Positions 52,984 to 63,417 of a DNA stretch of 64,000 bases are shown in pieces (positions within the stretch are counted from its first letter, which is position 1; each line of letters starts with the position of its first letter). Source of the DNA: Alitta virens (lineage: Eukaryota > Annelida > Polychaeta > Phyllodocida > Nereididae). The notes below the pieces were generated by a model. It searched no databases, was not told where the DNA came from, and saw only the letters and a list, made by a program, of their open reading frames with translations. The translations under genes were made by a program, and so were the position numbers. The stretch covers positions 28,280,145 to 28,344,144 of the forward strand of contig OW028574.1 in the NCBI GenBank assembly GCA_932294295.1. Direction: 5' to 3'.

Positions 52984-55717
52984 AAAAAAGGTGTGAACAA
53001 CAAACCAAAAAAAGGTGTGAACAACAAACCAAAAAAAGGTGTGAACAACAAACCAAAAAAAGGTGTGAACAACAAACCAAAAAAAGGTGTGAACAACAAA
53101 CCAAAAAAAATGGGGGAACAACAAACCAAAAAAAAGTGTGAACAACAAACCAAAAAAAGGTGTGAACAACAAACCAAAAAATGGTGTGAACAACAAACCA
53201 AAAAAAGGTGTGAACAACAAACCAAGAAAAGGTGTGAACAACAAACCAAAAAAAGGTGTGAACAACAAACCAAAAAAAGGTGTGAACAACAAACCAAAAA
53301 AAGGTGTGAACAACAAACCAAAAAAAGGTGTGAACAACAAACCAAAAAAAGGTGTGAACAACAAACCAAAAAAAGGTGTGAACAACAAACCAAGAAAGGT
53401 GTGAACAACAAACCAAAAAAAGGTGTGAACAACAAACCAAAAAAAGGTGTGAACAACAAACCAAAAAAAGGTGTGAACAACAAACCAAAAAAGGTGTGAA
53501 CAACAAACCAAAAAAGGTGTGAACAACACACCAAAAAAAGGTGTGAACAACAAACCAAAAAAGGTGTGAACAACAAACCAAAAAAGGTGTGAACAACAAA
53601 AAAAGGTGTGAACAACAAACCAAAAAAAGGTGTGAACAACAAACCAAAAAAGGTGCGAACAACAAACCAAAAAAGGTGCGAACAAAAAAACAAAAAAGGT
53701 GAACAACAAACCAAAAAAAGGTGTGAACAACAAACCAAAAAAAGGTGTGAACAACAAACCAAAAAAAGGTGTGAACAACAAACCATGAAAAGGTGTGAAC
53801 AACAAACCAAAAAAAGGTGTGAACAACAAACCAAAAAAAGGTGTGAACAACCAACCAAAAAAAGGTGTGAACAACAAACCAAAAAAAGGTGTGAACAACA
53901 AACCAAAAAAAGGTGTGAACAACAAACCAAAAAAGGTGTGAACAACAAACCAAAAAAAGGTGTGAACAACAAACCAAAAAAAGGTGTGAACAACAAACCA
54001 AAAAAAGGTGTGAACAACAAACCAAAAAAGGTGTGAACAACAAAAAAAGGTGTGAACAACAAACCAAAAAAAGGTGTGAACAACAAACCAAAAAAGGTGC
54101 GAACAACAAACCAAAAAAGGTGCGAACAACAAACCAAAAAAGGTGCGAACAACAAACCAAAAAAGGTGCGAACAACAAACCAGAAAAGGTGTGAACAACA
54201 AACCAAAAAAAGGTGTGAACAACAAACCAAAAAAAGGTGTGAACAACAAACCAAAAAAAGGTGTGAACAACAAACCAAGAAAAGGTGTGAACAACAAACC
54301 AAAAAAAGGTGTGAACAACAAACCAAAAAAAGGTGTGAACAACAAACCAAAAAAAGGTGGGAACAACAAACCAAAAAAAGGTGTGAACAACAAACCAAAA
54401 AAAGGTGTGAACAACAAACCAAAAAAAGGTGTGAACAACAAACCAAGAAAGGTGTGAACAACAAACCAAAAAAAGGTGTGAACAACAAACCAAAAAAAAG
54501 GTGTGAACAACAAACCAAAAAAGGTGTGAACAACAAACCAAAAAAAGGTGTGAACAACAAACCAAAAAAAGGTGTGAACAACAAACCTAAAAAAGGTGTG
54601 AACAACAAACCAAAAAAAGGTGTGAACAACAAACCAAAAAAAGGTGTGAACAACAAACCAAAAAAAGGTGTGAACAACAAACCAAAAAAAATGGGGGAAC
54701 AACAAACCAAAAAAAAGTGTGAACAACAAACCAAAAAAAGGTGTGAACAACAAACCAAAAAATGGTGTGAACAACAAACCAAAAAAAGGTGTGAACAACA
54801 AACCAAGAAAAGGTGTGAACAACAAACCAAAAAAAGGTGTGAACAACAAACCAAAAAAAGGTGTGAACAACAAACCAAAAAAAGGTGTGAACAACAAACC
54901 AAAAAAAGGTGTGAACAACAAACCAAAAAAAGGTGGGAACAACAAACCAAAAAAAGGTGTGAACAACAAACCAAAAAAAGGTGTGAACAACAAACCAAGA
55001 AAGGTGTGAACAACAAACCAAAAAAAGGTGTGAACAACAAACCAAAAAAAAGGTGTGAACAACAAACCAAAAAAGGTGTGAACAACAAACCAAAAAAAGG
55101 TGTGAACAACAAACCAAAAAAAGGTGTGAACAACAAACCAAAAAAAGGTGTGAACAACAAACCAAAAAAAGGTGTGAACAACAAACCAAAAAAAGGTGTG
55201 AACAACAAACCAAAAAAAATGGGGGAACAACAAACCAAAAAAAAGTGTGAACAACAAACCAAAAAAAGGTGTGAACAACAAACCAAAAAAAGGTGTGAAC
55301 AACAAACCAAAAAAAGGTGTGAACAACAGACCAAAAAAAGGTGTGAACAACAAACCAAAAAAAGGTGTGAACAACAAACCAAAAAAAGGTGTGAACAACA
55401 AACCAAAAAAAGGTGTGAACAACAAACCAAAAAAGGTGTGAACAACAAACCAAAAAAGGTGTGAACAACACACCAAAAAAAGGTGTGAACAACAAACCAA
55501 AAAAAGGTGTGAACAACAAACCAAAAAAAGGTGTGAACAACAGACCAAAAAAAGGTGTGAACAACAAACCAAAAAAAGGTGTGAACAACAAACCAAAAAA
55601 AGGTGTGAACAACAAACCAAAAAAAGGTGTGAACAACAAACCAAAAAAGGTGTGAACAACAAACCAAAAAAGGTGTGAACAACACACCAAAAAAAGGTGT
55701 GAACAACAAACCAAAAA
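52984..55717 (+). repeat. Copy 1 of a repeat pair at 2,936-bp offset
   Basis: A private CCATGAAAAGG variant occurs at 53,786 here and at 56,722 in copy 2, exactly 2,936 bp apart. The compound-deletion monomer (53,687/56,630), CCTAAA (54,587/57,523) and CACACC units follow the same offset. One substitution between copies is visible: GGTGGGAAC near 54,935 here against GGTGTGAAC near 57,871. The copy ends where a seven-A unit here faces a six-A unit in copy 2. Confidence 0.88.
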
Positions 55718-55919
55718 AAGGTGGGAACAACAAACCAAAAAAAGGTGTGAACAACAAACCAAGAAAGGTGTGAACAACAAACCAAAAAAAGGTGTGAACA
55801 ACAAACCAAAAAAAGGTGTGAACAACAAACCAAAAAAGGTGTGAACAACAAACCAAAAAAGGTGTGAACAACAAACCAAAAAACGTGTGAACAACAAACC
55901 AAAAAAGGTGTGAACAACA
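55718..55919 (+). repeat. 202-bp spacer between the 2,936-bp-offset copies
   Basis: A short run of ordinary monomers carries GGTGGGAAC near 55,723, CCAAGAAAGG near 55,762, AACGTGTG near 55,884 and a 19-bp unit near 55,918. It resembles the end of a GGTGGGAAC-type module such as 37.2-37.4 kb. Its presence means the pair is not a perfect tandem repeat. Confidence 0.75.
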
Positions 55920-58653
55920 AAAAAAGGTGTGAACAACAAACCAAAAAAAGGTGTGAACAACAAACCAAAAAAAGGTGTGAACAACAAACCAAAAAAAGGT
56001 GTGAACAACAAACCAAAAAAAGGTGTGAACAACAAACCAAAAAAAATGGGGGAACAACAAACCAAAAAAAAGTGTGAACAACAAACCAAAAAAAGGTGTG
56101 AACAACAAACCAAAAAATGGTGTGAACAACAAACCAAAAAAAGGTGTGAACAACAAACCAAGAAAAGGTGTGAACAACAAACCAAAAAAAGGTGTGAACA
56201 ACAAACCAAAAAAAGGTGTGAACAACAAACCAAAAAAAGGTGTGAACAACAAACCAAAAAAAGGTGTGAACAACAAACCAAAAAAAGGTGTGAACAACAA
56301 ACCAAAAAAAGGTGTGAACAACAAACCAAGAAAGGTGTGAACAACAAACCAAAAAAAGGTGTGAACAACAAACCAAAAAAAGGTGTGAACAACAAACCAA
56401 AAAAAGGTGTGAACAACAAACCAAAAAAGGTGTGAACAACAAACCAAAAAAGGTGTGAACAACACACCAAAAAAAGGTGTGAACAACAAACCAAAAAAGG
56501 TGTGAACAACAAACCAAAAAAGGTGTGAACAACAAAAAAAGGTGTGAACAACAAACCAAAAAAAGGTGTGAACAACAAACCAAAAAAGGTGCGAACAACA
56601 AACCAAAAAAGGTGCGAACAAAAAAACAAAAAAGGTGAACAACAAACCAAAAAAAGGTGTGAACAACAAACCAAAAAAAGGTGTGAACAACAAACCAAAA
56701 AAAGGTGTGAACAACAAACCATGAAAAGGTGTGAACAACAAACCAAAAAAAGGTGTGAACAACAAACCAAAAAAAGGTGTGAACAACCAACCAAAAAAAG
56801 GTGTGAACAACAAACCAAAAAAAGGTGTGAACAACAAACCAAAAAAAGGTGTGAACAACAAACCAAAAAAGGTGTGAACAACAAACCAAAAAAAGGTGTG
56901 AACAACAAACCAAAAAAAGGTGTGAACAACAAACCAAAAAAAGGTGTGAACAACAAACCAAAAAAGGTGTGAACAACAAAAAAAGGTGTGAACAACAAAC
57001 CAAAAAAAGGTGTGAACAACAAACCAAAAAAGGTGCGAACAACAAACCAAAAAAGGTGCGAACAACAAACCAAAAAAGGTGCGAACAACAAACCAAAAAA
57101 GGTGCGAACAACAAACCAGAAAAGGTGTGAACAACAAACCAAAAAAAGGTGTGAACAACAAACCAAAAAAAGGTGTGAACAACAAACCAAAAAAAGGTGT
57201 GAACAACAAACCAAGAAAAGGTGTGAACAACAAACCAAAAAAAGGTGTGAACAACAAACCAAAAAAAGGTGTGAACAACAAACCAAAAAAAGGTGGGAAC
57301 AACAAACCAAAAAAAGGTGTGAACAACAAACCAAAAAAAGGTGTGAACAACAAACCAAAAAAAGGTGTGAACAACAAACCAAGAAAGGTGTGAACAACAA
57401 ACCAAAAAAAGGTGTGAACAACAAACCAAAAAAAAGGTGTGAACAACAAACCAAAAAAGGTGTGAACAACAAACCAAAAAAAGGTGTGAACAACAAACCA
57501 AAAAAAGGTGTGAACAACAAACCTAAAAAAGGTGTGAACAACAAACCAAAAAAAGGTGTGAACAACAAACCAAAAAAAGGTGTGAACAACAAACCAAAAA
57601 AAGGTGTGAACAACAAACCAAAAAAAATGGGGGAACAACAAACCAAAAAAAAGTGTGAACAACAAACCAAAAAAAGGTGTGAACAACAAACCAAAAAATG
57701 GTGTGAACAACAAACCAAAAAAAGGTGTGAACAACAAACCAAGAAAAGGTGTGAACAACAAACCAAAAAAAGGTGTGAACAACAAACCAAAAAAAGGTGT
57801 GAACAACAAACCAAAAAAAGGTGTGAACAACAAACCAAAAAAAGGTGTGAACAACAAACCAAAAAAAGGTGTGAACAACAAACCAAAAAAAGGTGTGAAC
57901 AACAAACCAAAAAAAGGTGTGAACAACAAACCAAGAAAGGTGTGAACAACAAACCAAAAAAAGGTGTGAACAACAAACCAAAAAAAAGGTGTGAACAACA
58001 AACCAAAAAAGGTGTGAACAACAAACCAAAAAAAGGTGTGAACAACAAACCAAAAAAAGGTGTGAACAACAAACCAAAAAAAGGTGTGAACAACAAACCA
58101 AAAAAAGGTGTGAACAACAAACCAAAAAAAGGTGTGAACAACAAACCAAAAAAAATGGGGGAACAACAAACCAAAAAAAAGTGTGAACAACAAACCAAAA
58201 AAAGGTGTGAACAACAAACCAAAAAAAGGTGTGAACAACAAACCAAAAAAAGGTGTGAACAACAGACCAAAAAAAGGTGTGAACAACAAACCAAAAAAAG
58301 GTGTGAACAACAAACCAAAAAAAGGTGTGAACAACAAACCAAAAAAAGGTGTGAACAACAAACCAAAAAAGGTGTGAACAACAAACCAAAAAAGGTGTGA
58401 ACAACACACCAAAAAAAGGTGTGAACAACAAACCAAAAAAAGGTGTGAACAACAAACCAAAAAAAGGTGTGAACAACAGACCAAAAAAAGGTGTGAACAA
58501 CAAACCAAAAAAAGGTGTGAACAACAAACCAAAAAAAGGTGTGAACAACAAACCAAAAAAAGGTGTGAACAACAAACCAAAAAAGGTGTGAACAACAAAC
58601 CAAAAAAGGTGTGAACAACACACCAAAAAAAGGTGTGAACAACAAACCAAAAA
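55920..58653 (+). repeat. Copy 2 of the repeat pair at 2,936-bp offset
   Basis: This is the second copy, in the same orientation, sharing the CCATGAAAAGG variant at 56,722. It is about 2.73 kb long. To the right (58,654 onward) the array changes to an arrangement with a private GTGAGAAC unit at 58,794. Confidence 0.88.
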
Positions 58654-60592
58654 AGGTGTGAACAACAAACCAAAAAAGGTGTGAACAACAAACCAAAAAA
58701 GGTGTGAACAACAAAAAAAGGTGTGAACAACAAACCAAAAAAAGGTGTGAACAACAAACCAAAAAAGGTGCGAACAACAAACCAAAAAAGGTGAGAACAA
58801 CAAACCAAAAAAGGTGTGAACAACAAACCAAAAAAAAGTGTGAACAACAAACCAAAAAAAGGTGTGAACAACAAACCAAGAAAAGGTGTGAACAACAAAC
58901 CAAAAAAAGGTGTGAACAACAAACCAAAAAAAGGTGTGAACAACCAACCAAAAAAAGGTGTGAACAACAAACCAAAAAAAGGTGTGAACAACAAACCAAA
59001 AAAAGGTGTGAACAACAAACCAAAAAAGGTGTGAACAACAAACCAAAAAAAGGTGTGAACAACAAACCAAAAAAAGGTGTGAACAACAAACCAAAAAAAG
59101 GTGTGAACAACAAACCAAAAAAGGTGTGAACAACAAACCAAAAAAGGTGTGAACAACAAACCAAAAAACGTGTGAACAACAAACCAAAAAAGGTGTGAAC
59201 AACAAAAAAAGGTGTGAACAACAAACCAAAAAAAGGTGTGAACAACAAACCAAAAAAGGTGCGAACAACAAACCAAAAAAGGTGCGAACAACAAACCAAA
59301 AAAGGTGCGAACAACAAACCAAAAAAGGTGCGAACAACAAACCAGAAAAGGTGTGAACAACAAACCAAAAAAAGGTGTGAACAACAAACCAAAAAAAGGT
59401 GTGAACAACAAACCAAAAAAAGGTGTGAACAACAAACCAAGAAAAGGTGTGAACAACAAACCAAAAAAAGGTGTGAACAACAAACCAAAAAAAGGTGTGA
59501 ACAACAAACCAAAAAAAGGTGGGAACAACAAACCAAAAAAAGGTGTGAACAACAAACCAAAAAAAGGTGGGAACAACAAACCAAAAAAAGGTGTGAACAA
59601 CAAACCAAGAAAGGTGTGAACAACAAACCAAAAAAAGGTGTGAACAACAAACCAAAAAAAGGTGTGAACAACAAACCAAAAAAGGTGTGAACAACAAACC
59701 AAAAAAGGTGTGAACAACAAACCAAAAAACGTGTGAACAACAAACCAAAAAAGGTGTGAACAACAAAAAAAGGTGTGAACAACAAACCAAAAAAAGGTGT
59801 GAACAACAAACCAAAAAAGGTGCGAACAACAAACCAAAAAAGGTGCGAACAACAAACCAAAAAAGGTGCGAACAACAAACCAAAAAAGGTGCGAACAACA
59901 AACCAGAAAAGGTGTGAACAACAAACCAAAAAAAGGTGTGAACAACAAACCAAAAAAAGGTGTGAACAACAAACCAAAAAAAGGTGTGAACAACAAACCA
60001 AGAAAAGGTGTGAACAACAAACCAAAAAAAGGTGTGAACAACAAACCAAAAAAAGGTGTGAACAACAAACCAAAAAAAGGTGGGAACAACAAACCAAAAA
60101 AAGGTGTGAACAACAAACCAAAAAAAGGTGTGAACAACAAACCAAAAAAAGGTGTGAACAACAAACCAAGAAAGGTGTGAACAACAAACCAAAAAAAGGT
60201 GTGAACAACAAACCAAAAAAAAGGTGTGAACAACAAACCAAAAAAGGTGTGAACAACAAACCAAAAAAAGGTGTGAACAACAAACCAAAAAAAGGTGTGA
60301 ACAACAAACCAAAAAAAGGTGTGAACAACAAACCAAAAAAAGGTGTGAACAACAAACCAAAAAAAGGTGTGAACAACAAACCAAAAAAAGGTGTGAACAA
60401 CAAACCAAAAAAAATGGGGGAACAACAAACCAAAGAAAAGTGTGAACATCAAACCAAAAAAAGGTGTGAACAACAAACCAAAAAAAGGTGTGAACAACAA
60501 ACCAAAAAAGGTGTGAACAACAAACCAAAAAAGGTGTGAACAACAAACCAAAAAATGTGTGAACAACAAACCAAAAAAGGTGTAAACAACAA
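58654..60592 (+). repeat. Last stretch of the main subfamily, with a cluster of private variants at its end
   Basis: The usual landmarks are present: AACGTGTG near 59,168 and 59,729, GTGCGAAC clusters, CCAGAAAAGG, CCAAGAAAAGG, and two GGTGGGAAC units near 59,521 and 59,569. At its right end several variants appear that I saw nowhere else: CCAAAGAAAAG near 60,435, AACATCAAACC near 60,449 and GGTGTAAAC near 60,583. The last 19-bp unit of the window follows directly, near 60,592. Confidence 0.82.
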
Positions 60593-60945
60593 AAAAAGGT
60601 GTGAACAACAAACCAAAAAAAGGTGTGAACAACAAACCAAAAAAGGTGCGAACAACAAACCAAAAAAGGTGTGAACAACAAACCAAAAAAAGGTGTGAAC
60701 AAGAAACCAAAAAAAGGTGTGAACAACAAACCAAAAAAAGGTGTGAACAACAAACCAAAAAAAGGTGTGAACAACAAACCAAAAAAAGGTGTGAACAACA
60801 AACCAAAAAAAAGTGTGAACAACAAACCAAAAAAAGGTGTGAACAACAAACCAAAAAAAGGTGTGAACAACAAACCAAAAAAGGTGTGAACAACAAACCA
60901 AAAAAGGTGTGAACAACAAACCAAAAAAGGTGCGAACAACAAACC

Positions 60946-61620
60946 AAAAAAGGTGTGAACAACAAACCAAAAAAAGGTGTGAACAACAAACCAAAAAAAG
61001 GTGTGAACAACAAACCAAAAAAAGGTGTGAACAACAAACCAAAAAAAGGTGTGAACAACAAACCAAAAAAAGGTGTGAACAACAAACCAAAAAAAGGTGT
61101 GAACAACAAACCAAAAAAAGGTGTGAACAACAAACCAAGCAAAAGTGTGAACAACAAACCAAAAAAAGGTGTGAACAACAAACCAAAAAAAGGTGTGAAC
61201 AACAAACCAAGCAAAAGTGTGAACAACAAACCAAAAAAAGGTGTGAACAACAAACCAAAAAAAGGTGTGAACAACAAACCAAAAAAGGTGTGAACAACAA
61301 ACCAAAAAAAGGTGTGAACAACAAACCAAAAAAGGTGTGAACAACAAACCAAAAAAAGGTGTGAACAACAAACCAAAAAAAGGTGTGAACAACAAACCAA
61401 AAAAAGGTGTGAACAACAAACCAAAAAAAGGTGTGAACAACAAACCAAAAAAAGGTGTGAACAACAAACCAAAAAAAGGTGTGAACAACAAACCAAAAAA
61501 AGGTGTGAACAACAAACCAAGCAAAAGTGTGAACAACAAACCAAAAAAAGGTGTGAACAACAAACCAAAAAAGGTGTGAACAACAAACCAAAAAAAAGGT
61601 GTGAACAACAAACCAAAAAA
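60946..61620 (+). repeat. Copy 1 of a 646-bp tandem duplication
   Basis: The three AAGCAAAAG units at 61,140, 61,212 and 61,522 recur at 61,786, 61,858 and 62,168, each exactly 646 bp downstream. A-run lengths agree from the six A at 60,946-60,951 to the 25-bp unit and the unit after it near 61,620. There a 24-bp unit here faces a 23-bp unit in copy 2. Confidence 0.9.
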
Positions 61621-62266
61621 AGGTGTGAACAACAAACCAAAAAAAGGTGTGAACAACAAACCAAAAAAAGGTGTGAACAACAAACCAAAAAAAGGTGTGA
61701 ACAACAAACCAAAAAAAGGTGTGAACAACAAACCAAAAAAAGGTGTGAACAACAAACCAAAAAAAGGTGTGAACAACAAACCAAGCAAAAGTGTGAACAA
61801 CAAACCAAAAAAAGGTGTGAACAACAAACCAAAAAAAGGTGTGAACAACAAACCAAGCAAAAGTGTGAACAACAAACCAAAAAAAGGTGTGAACAACAAA
61901 CCAAAAAAAGGTGTGAACAACAAACCAAAAAAGGTGTGAACAACAAACCAAAAAAAGGTGTGAACAACAAACCAAAAAAGGTGTGAACAACAAACCAAAA
62001 AAAGGTGTGAACAACAAACCAAAAAAAGGTGTGAACAACAAACCAAAAAAAGGTGTGAACAACAAACCAAAAAAAGGTGTGAACAACAAACCAAAAAAAG
62101 GTGTGAACAACAAACCAAAAAAAGGTGTGAACAACAAACCAAAAAAAGGTGTGAACAACAAACCAAGCAAAAGTGTGAACAACAAACCAAAAAAAGGTGT
62201 GAACAACAAACCAAAAAAGGTGTGAACAACAAACCAAAAAAAAGGTGTGAACAACAAACCAAAAAA
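61592..62266 (+). repeat. Copy 2 of the 646-bp tandem duplication
   Basis: This is the second copy in the same orientation, sharing 29 bp with copy 1 at the junction. A partial third relative is visible at 62,934-63,316, where the 72-bp and 310-bp spacings of AAGC units are repeated. Confidence 0.9.
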
Positions 62267-62390
62267 GGTGTGAACAACAAACCAAAAAAAGGTGTGAACA
62301 ACAAACCAAAAAAAGGTGTGAACAACAAACCAAAAAAAGGTGTGAACAACAAACCAAAAAAAATGGGGGAACAACAAACCAAAAAAAAGT

Positions 62391-62973
62391 GTGAACAACA
62401 AACCAAAAAAAGGTGTGAACAACAAACCAAAAAAAGGTGTGAACAACAAACCAAAAAAGGCGTGAACAACAAACCAAAAAAAGGTGTGAACAACAAACCA
62501 AAAAAAGGTGTGAACAACAAACCAAAAAAAATGGGGGAACAACAAACCAAAAAATAGTGTGAACAACAAACCAAAAAAAGGTGTGAACAACAAACCAAAA
62601 AAAGGTGTGAACAACAAACCAAAAAAAGGTGTGAACAACAAACCAAAAAAAGGTGTGAACAACAAACCAAGCAAAAGTGTGAACAACAAACCAAAAAAAG
62701 GTGTGAACAACAAACCAAAAAAAGGTGTGAACAACAAACCAAGCAAAAGTGTGAACAACAAACCAAAAAAAGGTGTGAACAACAAACCAAAAAAAGGTGT
62801 GAACAACAAACCAAAAAAGGTGTGAACAACAAACCAAAAAAAGGTGTGAACAACAAACCAAAAAAGGTGTGAACAACAAACCAAAAAAAGGTGTGAACAA
62901 CAAACCAAAAAAAGGTGTGAACAACAAACCAAGCAAAAGTGTGAACAACAAACCAAAAAAAGGTGTGAACAAC
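62391..62973 (+). repeat. Copy 1 of a 1,027-bp-offset duplication
   Basis: GGCGTGAAC (C at 62,461/63,488), the AATAGTGTG unit (T at 62,555/63,582) and the AAGC units 62,672/63,699, 62,744/63,771 and 62,934/63,961 all share a 1,027-bp offset. The match runs to the end of the window, so its real right end is unknown. Confidence 0.88.
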
Positions 62974-63417
62974 AAACCAAAAAAAGGTGTGAACAACAAA
63001 CCAAGCAAAAGTGTGAACAACAAACCAAAAAAAGGTGTGAACAACAAACCAAAAAAAGGTGTGAACAACAAACCAAAAAAGGTGTGAACAACAAACCAAA
63101 AAAAGGTGTGAACAACAAACCAAAAAAGGTGTGAACAACAAACCAAAAAAAGGTGTGAACAACAAACCAAAAAAAGGTGTGAACAACAAACCAAAAAAAG
63201 GTGTGAACAACAAACCAAAAAAAGGTGTGAACAACAAACCAAAAAAAGGTGTGAACAACAAACCAAAAAAAGGTGTGAACAACAAACCAAAAAAAGGTGT
63301 GAACAACAAACCAAGCAAAAGTGTGAACAACAAACCAAAAAAAGGTGTGAACAACAAACCAAAAAAGGTGTGAACAACAAACCAAAAAAAAGGTGTGAAC
63401 AACAAACCAAAAAAGGT

